NCBI GenBank assembly: GCA_023053545.1
Contig: JAKZAN010000002.1
Span: 4,138,375-4,202,374 of the forward strand
Source: Lepidurus packardi
Lineage: Eukaryota; Arthropoda; Branchiopoda; Notostraca; Triopsidae
DNA length: 64,000 nucleotides
Direction of reading: 5' to 3'
In this document: positions 38,974 to 48,000 of the stretch, in pieces
How positions within the stretch are numbered: the stretch's first letter is position 1
How the letters are laid out: every line of letters begins with the position of its first letter
Program-made: the position numbers and the translations under genes
The notes under the pieces: model-generated
The model's database searches: none
What the model saw: only the letters and a program-made list of their open reading frames with translations
Told to the model about the DNA's origin: nothing

Positions 38974-39560
38974 ATTTTGTAGAACAGGTCTAAATTTGGA
39001 ACATCGAAAGACTAACGGGGGTGGATTTTCGCGAAATACGAAACGGTAAAACGCGAAACGGGCCCGAGACAGCTCTCACCTTGGTTTACTGAAACAGCCG
39101 TTTTGCATTTTACTGACAAAGCAAGAATGGGAGTGTTTTATGTAAATTTGAGGTTGCTAAAAAATCAAAGCGGTCTTCAATTTATATTGATGAAAAATTG
39201 AAATTATAATAAATTCAAAATAAATTAAATTTGTATGTTACGTTAGGTTAGAATAACGATAAGTAAGGTCTAATTAGGTTAGGTTAACTTGGATTAGGTT
39301 AAGTTTCGAATTTGTACATTTTTGTCTTTGATAAGTATTATATAAAAGTAATCCAGACAATTCTCTCATTTCTGTTTCGTGGATTTCTTGCGCGGTTTCG
39401 CCGATCGTTTCGCGTTTCCCGTTTTATCGACATCCCTATGTGAATCGGTTTGCTTGGAAGGACTTAGGAATTTTTATATTAAAACTTAAATTCTTAATTA
39501 AGTAAGTATGAGTAATTTAATTTATTAATCGAAATATAAATGTACAATTTAGGTTCCACA
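38974..39560. promoter_or_regulatory. Divergent UBR4/COPS3 promoter region
   Basis: The start codons of UBR4 (minus) and COPS3 (plus) face away from each other across 587 bp, so both promoters must lie here or within 5' untranslated exons. No clear TATA box is placed for either gene. For COPS3 a 5'-UTR intron is likely at 39,502-39,552 (GTAAGTATG ... CAATTTAG, 51 nt). Several TTAGGTTAGG-like words occur at 39,243-39,300. Much of the middle is AT-rich and bounded by inverted arms (separate entry). Confidence 0.6.
39017..39437. mobile_element. MITE-like inverted-repeat element
   Basis: A left arm around 39,017-39,066 (CGCGAAATACGAAACG, then AAAACGCGAAACG) is matched in inverted orientation by a right arm around 39,388-39,437. 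The reverse complement of the right arm reads AAAACGGGAAACGCGAAACG. The 320-bp interior is AT-rich and has no open frame of note. This is the architecture of a nonautonomous DNA transposon. Arms are imperfect and I could not define target-site duplications. Confidence 0.4.
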
Positions 39561-41307
39561 ATGTCTGCTCAGCTGGAACATTTTGTAAACAATGTACAGA
39601 CCCTTTCTGGTCAAGGTAAAACTCAATGACAATACATTAGGAATCACAGTATAAATATACCTTTTATTTGTCTAGGAAATTGGCGCGAGTTGTGCGATTA
39701 CTTGTCAAAATCTTCTGAAGTCTTGCTACGAAATGCAGTTCATTTGGACACAGTTTTGGAAACACTGGATGTTCAGCAACATAGTTTAGGAGTTTTGGCC
39801 ATTCTGTGTGTTAAGTTTGCATTGTTGCAACAAAGTCCTGTAGTGGTAGGCCAAGGACAGAACGCGACCGATTTTGAAGCTCTGTTTCTCCTCTTCACCG
39901 ATTTTATTGATTCCTGCAACGGCGAGCAAATCCGATACGCATCCGATACACGTAATTGTTAATTAAAAACCTAGCCGACGTTTTACCCTAAATCAAATTC
40001 AATTTCCGTAGTTGCGGAAGTTTGTCATTCACTCCGTCAAAGTCTCATCGATCGAAACGTCGCCATTCGGGGCATTGCCGTACTCCAGAAAGCGATCCGG
40101 AAAGTGCGGATTTCAGATACTCAGCTCACGTCACTACACGCGGATTTGTGCCAACTTTGCCTAGTTTCTAAATGCTTGCAGCCTGCACTTGAATTCTTGG
40201 ATATCGACATCACTGATATCAGCCAAGAAGTACTTGAAATTCTCCTAAAAACGACCATAATTACTCCTAATTTATATCTTTTTCTTTCGTCAGAATGGCC
40301 ACTTTGATTCCAAGCCTTTCCTGTTGTACTACTACTATGGCGGCTTGATTTACGCTGGTTTAAAACAATGGGAACGCGCGTTGTACTACTTCGAAGTCGC
40401 GGTGGCCACGCCTGCTTTGGCCGTTTCGCATATCATGTTGGAAGCGTACAAACACTACATTCTTGTCTCCCTAATTCTGCATGGCAGGGTAAACTATCAA
40501 TTTCTACTTAAAAAGTGAACTTATGCCCTATCCACAGATTATGCCCTTACCTAAGTATACTTCCCAAGTAATCGTCCGCTTTATTCGGCCCCTAAGCCAG
40601 GTTTACCACGATATCACAAGTGCTTTCACAACTAACAACCCAGCACAGTTAGCCACTGTAGTAAACAAGCACCAAGACATGATTAACAGGTAACTTTTAC
40701 TTTACCAAGGTTCCTAACGCACGAAACCTTATTTATTATTATTTGCAGGGATCATAATATGGGCTTGGTGAAGCAAGTACAGGCTTCCTTGTACAAGAAA
40801 ATGATCCAAAGGCTAACGCAAACTTTCTTGACCCTATCGCTGGCTGATATGGCCCATCGCGTTCAATTGCCGAATGTTCAAGCAGCAGAAAAATTGGTGT
40901 TAGATATGGTAATTAGTGATTTGTAACGTAATATGCACAAGAAACCGCAAACTGCCGTTTTTAGATCGAAGAAGGAGAGATTTACGCAACCATTCATCAA
41001 AAGGATGGTATGGTGGTCTTTCACGACAGTCCAAATCATTTCGACAGTCCGTCTACCTTACAGCGCCTTGGAAAAGATGTATATTTTTGTTATTATAGAT
41101 ATTTTAACAATTTTATTCATATCCTGTTTTATGTTGCAGGTTAGCCATTGTATGAAGCTGGATAAACAGATCCAGAAGATGGAAGAAGAGATTCTGGTGA
41201 ATCCTCAGTACGTGAAGAAAGCATCCGGAGCCCAAGACGAGGATTTACCCGCTTCAGCAGGCAACATGGCGGCAGGCAGTAGCAAAATGCCTACCTTTGC
41301 CATGTAA
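39561..41307 (+). CDS. COPS3: COP9 signalosome complex subunit 3 (CSN3), eight coding exons
   Basis: CSN3 is a PCI-domain scaffold subunit of the COP9 signalosome, which removes NEDD8 from cullins and so controls cullin-RING ligases. Exons read in phase: 39,561-39,615; 39,676-39,951; 40,012-40,229; 40,294-40,488; 40,538-40,689; 40,749-40,908; 40,965-41,078; 41,140-41,307. All junctions are GT-AG and give 445 residues, close to the family's usual length of about 420. Family hallmarks include [67 protein letters not shown] and [20 protein letters not shown]. The last exon ends in a low-complexity acidic then Ala/Gly/Ser tail. Introns are 48-64 nt. A 51-nt intron probably interrupts the 5' UTR. 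It converges with NMRK across only 109 bp. Confidence 0.97.
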
Positions 41308-41416
41308 ACCTGCGTTGGCTCCATAAAAGCCGGTCAAACTATTACCTTAACCCGTTTCCTTATTTTTGTATTGTTTTTTTTTTTCCCTGGTCAGAATTAC
41401 AAAATGGCACACAAGT

Positions 41417-41980
41417 TTAAAGAAGGTTTAATCTAGCATTGATGTCTTGAGAAACTTTTTTAAGAAGCAGGTCTTGATCATCTTCACCATCCAGGAATGT
41501 AATTTTGGAATTCGCATCTATAGACTGCAGTTTTGCATAGTGAGTCTCATACATGGGCCAAACGCATACATCAAAGTACCCTGGTGGGTCCGGTGGGTTA
41601 TAGACTCGGTTACTGCGTCTTTCTCGACAGACGTCTTTACTTAAGGTCAAAAAGTATTTCAAATCGATGAGTTCAGCAAGTGGTGGGTAATTCATGATTA
41701 AAAACCCTTCAATAATTAGCGAACAAAGTTGGTTTTCAGCACTGGATACAGAAGTAAGGCAGCGTAGGTCATTCATCATCCTATCCATATCTAACGCCTC
41801 GAAACAGTCCCAGTTGACATGGTCCAATCCAGGTGCACGAGGCATGTCAGGTGACTCTTCTTTAAAGTAATCATCTTGCGAAATGATCGCAGAAGACGGA
41901 AATTGAGCTAACAATTTACGCGTAAGCGACGTTTTGCCTCCATTAGTCACGCCCGCGATGCCAATGATCAATGGTCGCAT
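41417..41980 (-). CDS. NMRK: Nicotinamide riboside kinase (NMRK1/2-like), intronless
   Basis: This enzyme phosphorylates nicotinamide riboside to NMN, feeding NAD salvage in the cytosol. The 187-residue frame has the P-loop GVTNGGKTS near residue 10, SQDDYFKEE after the second strand, the ALDMDRMM helix, LIIEGFLIMNY for the Walker B-like strand, a CRERRSNRVYNPPDPPGYFD lid segment and VWPMY. These are diagnostic for the family and length is normal. The ATG is 52 nt after the DPM2 stop. Just upstream, CTTCAAGCTTTTAG ends directly before AATG and resembles a splice acceptor; an earlier ATG there opens an 11-codon out-of-frame frame overlapping the start. No intron interrupts the frame. Paralogue assignment (1 or 2) is not decided. 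Confidence 0.95.
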   Translation of the reverse strand: MRPLIIGIAGVTNGGKTSLTRKLLAQFPSSAIISQDDYFKEESPDMPRAPGLDHVNWDCFEALDMDRMMNDLRCLTSVSSAENQLCSLIIEGFLIMNYPPLAELIDLKYFLTLSKDVCRERRSNRVYNPPDPPGYFDVCVWPMYETHYAKLQSIDANSKITFLDGEDDQDLLLKKVSQDINARLNLL

Positions 41981-42032
41981 TCTAAAAGCTTGAAGAGGCG
42001 CATTTTAGTAAAGAAATTTTTTACTCAGACTG

Positions 42033-42263
42033 TTACATTTTCAGCAAAGTGGCCAAATAACATGCAAGTATGCAGATGATTACAGTGGTAGTGCCTAAAG
42101 GGATGGTTAGGCCGTAAATGACATCAGGGAAAAAATTGCGGAAAAAGTGGGATTCCGGAACAAAAGGGAGTCCAACAAGCCAAAGCGAGTAGTACGTGAA
42201 TGACAGAACGGTTACAGTTAAAATTATCTGTCCCAATAAAGCATCCCGACCGATTAGCAGCAT
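42033..42263 (-). CDS. DPM2: Dolichol-phosphate mannosyltransferase subunit 2 (DPM2), intronless
   Basis: DPM2 is a small ER membrane protein that stabilises dolichol-phosphate-mannose synthase, which supplies mannose for N-glycans, GPI anchors and O-mannosylation; it also associates with GPI-GlcNAc transferase. The 76-residue frame has the family layout: a short N terminus, a first membrane segment ending FTYYSLWLVGLPFV, a luminal loop with a HFFRNFFPD motif, and a second segment IYGLTIPLGTTTVIICILAC near the C terminus. It is slightly shorter than the vertebrate form of about 84 residues, lacking its basic tail. Its ATG lies only 23 nt after the AROS stop on the same strand, and its stop is 52 nt before the NMRK ATG. 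Confidence 0.93.
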   Translation of the reverse strand: MLLIGRDALLGQIILTVTVLSFTYYSLWLVGLPFVPESHFFRNFFPDVIYGLTIPLGTTTVIICILACYLATLLKM

Positions 42264-42286
42264 AAGTCTTGAGTTTACCTCGCTTA

Positions 42287-42955
42287 CTAGACTTTCACGA
42301 AGTATTCTTTCTCGAATTGGGCGAAATCTTCTTCAGTAAAAACGGTAGATTCGTTCTTCTTACTTTCCTTGGGTTTTAAATCTTCTGAGCGCGAGGGCAG
42401 CTTGTTCTGATGGAAACGTTCCACGATCTAAGGAAGAGAACAAACATACATAGCTCTTCAAGCATAGAAACAGCTTATCGACAGTGCAAAAATACCTTAT
42501 CTAGGGAAGTTATGGCCGAGAAACTCTTATCGAAGCTGGCCAAAGCTGCAAGATTCGTTGCGGTGTGATCCTCTTTCTTGTGCTTCTTCTTATACTTGTC
42601 CAAGGCAGAGGCCACTTTCCGGTCTTTGACGGAAGCTTGATCTGCCAATATTGCAACAAAACCATAATTAACACCTTATTTACGTAATCAACACGGCGCT
42701 TTGAATAGGTAAAAATATACGATTTACTCTTAGCTGCGGCGGTGGCAGACAAAGTAGGTCGGTTTAACCGCTTTAACCCGTGTCGTTGCGTGGAAATGTT
42801 CTTTAGATTCTTCTGTGATTTTTTCCCTAAATAAAAACATAAAACAGTGTTAGATGCATTTGAGCAAACTTATTGTAATCTATAAATAACCAACCAGATG
42901 GTTTAGAACCTTCGTCAAACAATTCCAGAGCTCTCCTCACAAGTGAAGTGGACAT
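42287..42955 (-). CDS. RPS19BP1: Active regulator of SIRT1 / RPS19-binding protein 1 (AROS), four exons
   Basis: AROS is a small basic nucleolar protein that binds ribosomal protein S19, takes part in small-subunit biogenesis and was described as a SIRT1 activator. Exons 42,895-42,955, 42,728-42,826, 42,496-42,641 and 42,287-42,427 join in phase to 148 residues. The N terminus MSTSLVRRALELFDEGS and the C-terminal signature STVFTEEDFAQFEKEYF are characteristic. The middle is Lys-rich (KYKKKHKKED). The first donor, CTG|GTTGGT, is a weak match to consensus but keeps the frame. The gene is divergent from synaptogyrin (264 bp between start codons) and is followed by DPM2 after 23 nt. Assignment rests mainly on the two conserved ends and the size. 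Confidence 0.9.
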
Positions 42956-43219
42956 ATCAAGGTTAAGTCATGGGCTAATTTAAATTAACGTAAGGAAATG
43001 AGGTGACACGTGCTTTGAATTGTTTTCCGTCCGTTTACAATAAAGTAATTCCACTATCAGGGGGCGTGCATTATTTTCTATTCTAAAGTTGGTAAAAGTT
43101 ACTACTAGATGGCAGTTAGTGTTCGAAAACAGCTCGATTCTCGTCCTTCCGTGCTTATTCAGCGCCTTAGGAAAGAGAAGTAAGGACAGAAAGGCAGGGT
43201 CAGTTTAGTCAAGATAAAA
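42956..43219. promoter_or_regulatory. Divergent AROS/synaptogyrin promoter region
   Basis: Only 264 bp separates the two start codons, so this interval must contain both promoters or their 5' leaders. No TATA box is evident. It holds CTACTAGATGGCAG at 43,102-43,115, which matches 13 of 14 positions of the CTCF core consensus CCASYAGRKGGCRS. Confidence 0.6.
43102..43115 (+). promoter_or_regulatory. Candidate CTCF-binding site
   Basis: CTACTAGATGGCAG fits the conserved CTCF core at 13 of 14 positions. It lies between two divergent genes, a common place for insulator binding. A single motif match can arise by chance. Confidence 0.3.
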
Positions 43220-45019
43220 ATGGCGGCTACGGGTGGCTTTGGGGCTTATGGTGCAGGAAAAGCTGGTGGAAATGTGGATCCCGTCGAGTTTGTGCAGCGG
43301 CCGCAAGTCATTCTCCGGATTGCGAGTTGGGTATGCCTATCTAAATTTCATTTCAGAAGTTTGGGAATGGGTGCGAAAAGCTGTTCTTGTCATACATGTT
43401 ATGGTTGAAGCCCCTCCCCCTTTTGGGCTTTTCGCCTACGCATTGATTAGTATCACTCAACAATTGTATGGATTATGCCGGGCAACCAATGGATGTAGTC
43501 TTCCTTCCTCATAACTTTCTTTTTTTTTTTATTTGTATCACAGGTATTTGCCATTATTGTATTCGGATGTGTAGCTTCCCAAGGCTGGTATTTGGACCAT
43601 TCAGGCGAGAAGCCCCAAGAAAAATGTCTATACAATGACGATCACAATGCTTGTAATTATGCCGTTGGGATTGGCGTTATTGCATTTCTGGCCGCTACTG
43701 GCCTCTTGGTTGGGGAAGTCCTGTTCCAACAAATGTCATCCATCAAGACACGCAAGCATTTCGTCCTTGGGGACTTGGGATTCTCGGGTAAGTAACTTGT
43801 TAACTTAGAACAATACCATGATAATTTGACATGCATAGCGTTTGTTTCACAGTAATAATTTTTTCTATTACCATTTTTTTTAATTGTTCTAGGTTTCTGG
43901 GCGTTCCTATATTTCGTGGGCTTCTGCTATTTGGCTAGCCAGTGGAGTTATACGAGCAGCGAGATCGCTGAAGTGAAAGCTTCCGCCAACAATTTGAGAG
44001 CGGCCATTGCCTTTTCCTTCTTCTCAATTTTCACTTGGGTACGGTTTACAATTGATGGGATGTTTACTTAGAACTGGCACTCGACAAGTTGGGATCACAC
44101 TTTTTCTGGGTGTTGTTCTTTTCAGGCGGGTAGTGCGTATTTTGCCTTTCAGCGTTATCGTCAAGGTGCCGACGCAGCGTTCGGCTCCAGTTTCGAAGCG
44201 GGGGCTGACGGTACTCCTAACGTGGGTGGAATCACCACGCCGGGTACGTCAGGCTACACTTCTTTCCCGGGAGCTGCCGACCCTGTTACTGGAATGGGTG
44301 GTAGTTATCAACAGCCTCCTTTCGGTAGCAATTTGAGGGCAGGTAAAGGTTCCCCAACTTTTACAAGTTCTCTCGACCCTTTCGGTGTTTCTTTTATTCG
44401 TTCTTTTGACATCAGTCATTTCCCTGGGTCATTTCCCGTGACAGCTAGGCACAAATCAGTTAAAAGGTTGCGTAGGTGAAAGTCACATATTCTAGTTAAA
44501 ATGCAGGCGCCTATTTTATCCATCTGCCAAGCGACTTCGAAAAAAGAAACACGACTTTCAGTTCTTTCATCCGAGGCAAGGTTGGCTAGTTGCGAGCTGC
44601 CCTGCATTTTTTACGAATTAACTGGCAAAGGTCGTGCCGCTTCTAACGTCGTTCTGCTCCCAAATCGAATTTGGAGAAGAAGTTCCAAGAAAGCGCCAAC
44701 TTTCGCCATGGAGGCAAATAAATTTCTTAGGTTTCGCTTCTTGGGTTTGGCTATCAGTTTTTTATGACCAACCGAGATTCTGTGAAGTGCAGGATTGGAT
44801 CTTTGGTGCAGCTATTAATCTAAACTAATAGACTTTCCAAGTACTCGTAAAGCCTTCATTCTCAAAGATTCTTTTTTTTATTTCGGTTTGTATTACTTAT
44901 CCTGGAGTTTAAAGAAGAAGCTGACTGAGTTTTAATGCCACTAGTAAACATTTTGTAACCGATTTTCCTTATTTCGTCCGTTTCTAGGTTCCGTAGATTA
45001 CCAGCCGCCTACGTATTAA
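43220..45019 (+). CDS. SYNGR: Synaptogyrin, five coding exons
   Basis: Synaptogyrins are MARVEL-domain proteins of synaptic and other small transport vesicles. Exons 43,220-43,330, 43,544-43,787, 43,893-44,038, 44,126-44,342 and 44,988-45,019 join in phase to 249 residues. Four membrane segments are visible: ASWVFAIIVFGCVASQGW, YAVGIGVIAFLAATGLLVGE, FWAFLYFVGFCYLASQW and a fourth ending FTWAGSAYFAFQRYRQG. The N-terminal GGFGAYGAGKAGG then DPVEFVQRPQ, and the Gly/Pro/Tyr-rich C terminus ending SVDYQPPTY, are typical of the family. The last coding exon is only 32 nt, after a 645-nt intron. Reading through its donor would give a different C terminus, so an alternative tail is possible. The downstream sequence likely holds a long 3' UTR. 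Confidence 0.95.
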
Positions 45020-48000
45020 GGTCCAGTAATTCCTCACCGTCGTCTGGGAGACTTGATAGGTTTGAAAGAAAGTGTCGAAGAAGGAACATTCCTTTAAAAA
45101 TTAAATTCATAAATCGCGTATCAGTTCCCCATCATCGCGATCCGGAATTCTTTTTGTAAACTTTGATTGTTTTTTATTTTGTTATCATCAGTTGAATATC
45201 ACGAACCCCGAATTTTGCTACGAAGTGACTTAGTTAGAATTAAATAAGATATTCGGATCTCGCTGAGTTGAAAACTTGTTCTTTCCCAACCTAAGCCTAA
45301 GTTTTTGGGGTGTTTTGTTTACTAAAGGATTCAATTTAAGGAAAAGTTACTACTCAGCTAGATTCTAGTCAGAAAGTTTCTACGCTCGACAGTCAATAGC
45401 TGGGTTGTACTTTTTTCCTTTGAAGTCTGATAGATTCCTTTTCATTTTGTTCAACAAATGAGGGGGAGTTGAAGTGTACTGTTGCTGTTTTTTCTTGTGT
45501 ATTGCCTAGTACTAGTTTTGAATCTTGGAGAAGCTGTTGTGTATGCATGGCGTCGATCGCAATGTGGTTCTGTGTTGCAAACGTTTTCAACTTCACTCCT
45601 GTCGACCTTGTGTTCGGTTTCTCTCTCCTTTTCTGCCGACAAAGCCAAACGAATTTTAGTCCTCATCCCTGAGAAAAAATTCCGTGAATGTTGAAGATCG
45701 ATGTCCTACGAAGACCTTCACACTATTACAACACAGCAGAAAGATGAGTGTTTTATTATCATTACCATTATTATTGGAGCAGGTGCAGTTGCGTATCAGC
45801 AGTCGTCACTGCGGTTATAGTGATTCATATCGGTTAAGGAGCTTACCCAAATTGTTTTACGAACTTTATTGGCGTGTTGTGTAATTGTAAAATGTAAATG
45901 TTAGGAACTACTATTAGAAAGAAAAACAAACCCGTTGAGAGTAAAAGAGGCCTTTTTTTGTTTCGGCTGTTGATCCAACAATGACTTTATCAAATAATTC
46001 CTTGTTGTCCCCTTCTGAGGCCTAAAAAAGCGTCAAGCTGAGATCGAAACGGAAACATGTTCACCGTTTCGGCTATCAGTTTGTTCTCCCTCTATCGGAA
46101 AAAAAGTAATAACGTTTGCAACGGAACGCATATTTAAGCAAGAATACCAAAGCAATATGTCTCCTTTTCAAGCTCTTCAAAATCAAATTTTCGTGGAATT
46201 GGATGCCAAAAAAAAACATCTTTAAGGATTGGACAGTTTCGAACAGTCACCCAAATATACCGAGCAGTAGTTTTTAACCGTTTGCAAAAAATAAAAAGCC
46301 ACTATGGAGCATAACAAGTAGAAGCACGAACAAAACAATGAAATGGAAACCGCCTCAAAAAACAAGACATTGTTAGTCGGTGTTCTTTAGTGTAACTTCG
46401 ATGTAAATAAAACGTGTTGTCGAGGAAACTGTCGGGCTTTGTTCTTTGTGTCAAGTATGCATGAGCTAAATTACTGATCACAGTAGCACTTTTGTCACGC
46501 AGCTTCCTATCTTGGGCGTCGTGTGACAAACGGAAGATCCTCATGATCAAGTAATCGTAATGCGAAGCGCTCTTTCCCCAGGCTTGCAGCACTCCGACTT
46601 GGATCGATCCAAGTTCATTAAATTTTCCTGGTGCAAGGTGTATATATATCAGCGAAGGTGTATATAGCTTTGAATGTAATATATGGCGTTCCTTAGCGGC
46701 AGCGTGCTGGTTCTGAAAAGCCAGGAGAATCGTAAATCGGTAGGGTTGGGTTCTCGAGAGCATAAATAAATTGGTTTGGGGGAAACCAGAAGAACCCCAA
46801 ATCGGTAGGGAACACAGATAAAGTTGGCAAGAAAATCAAGTGGGAATAGTTGCAGCGTCCAGTGTAGCTGCGCAATTTTTAATATTTTTTTCTCTAGAAA
46901 TAAGTACTGTGCAGCTTACTTTCTTTTCTCTGAAATGGACGTTAGAAATAGCACCAGTCTGGACTCTCAATTCAGCAGCTTAGGTTTGGCAAAGGGAAAG
47001 AAATAAAAGTGTACCTTCTAGTGCGCAGTGAGGACGTCATGTTTTTGCTCTTTTAATTCCCTGCCAGATGTTTTGGACTCTGGGTTTGTAACCTTTTCTG
47101 CGGTTGATTCGCAGCAGGGAGGATAGAGCATGTTCATGTAAACACCAGAATAATATGACGTCATGCTTCTGAATGGTGTAAGGCTAATTTGGATTCCCAA
47201 CGAAAGGGAGTGAAAAAAAACTAAGTCTGGTTCCTTGGGGTTGGCGAGTACTCGGTTCGAACCAAATGACCCCTTACGAAGAAGTCCGCGCTTACGCGGT
47301 GCTAGTCTGGCAAAGGGGCATTGGGTGCGGGAAGCCCCTATTTGTAGGTATCACATACATAGGTAAGTACAGCAGCTTCCATTAATAGTTGTTCCTCACA
47401 TGTATTATAAGGACGGCTGCATATATATAGTATTGTTCTCTATCAATAAAAAGATTGCTATAGATACAAGCTTTTATACTTTGGAACTTACTAAAGACTG
47501 GGACCGAAGTCTAAAGAACCCCTTTTTGCTAAAGCCAGGGCGGTTGTTTCTAAGGAGGCTTAATAGATTCTTGCTTGTCGTGCAATAGTATTGACGTCTT
47601 AGGACGTTAATGGTGTCGAGTAAGGTTTCTTAGTTTCAAATAAGCATGTCGTCAGGTACTCTAATTAGGTAATTTGCTAGGGTTACCAGGTATAGGGTTC
47701 TTAGGCGCAAAGGAATTAGCCAAGTAAGGACTAATAAAATGAAGTAAGTTGATACGCCACATCTGAACAGAATCCACGAGTCGTCAAGCTTAAACTCAAC
47801 AGGTACGGATGTACGATATCTTGCCAAGAAAAGCAGCTACTAAAGTAGGTCATCACTGCGACTTTTCGTTAGTGCGGTTGTTCACCTGCGATTACCAGAT
47901 GATAACGAACATAAGGGAATATATGTACAATAGTTCTGGATATAATGTTGTTTCGAAAGCCAGGAACTGGATGTGTTTCATTGTCTGGGGCATACTTTCG

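Noticed and set aside
46302-46763. 153-codon minus-strand open frame
   Set aside because: A few runs of this length are expected by chance in 64 kb; composition is arbitrary and no splice or promoter context supports it.
47230-47345. Short stems (CCGCGCTTACGCGG; AGGGGC...GCCCCT) and a GGTTCGAACC word resembling a tRNA T arm
   Set aside because: The T arm does not pair beyond one base and no A box or acceptor stem is present; small stems like these are common.
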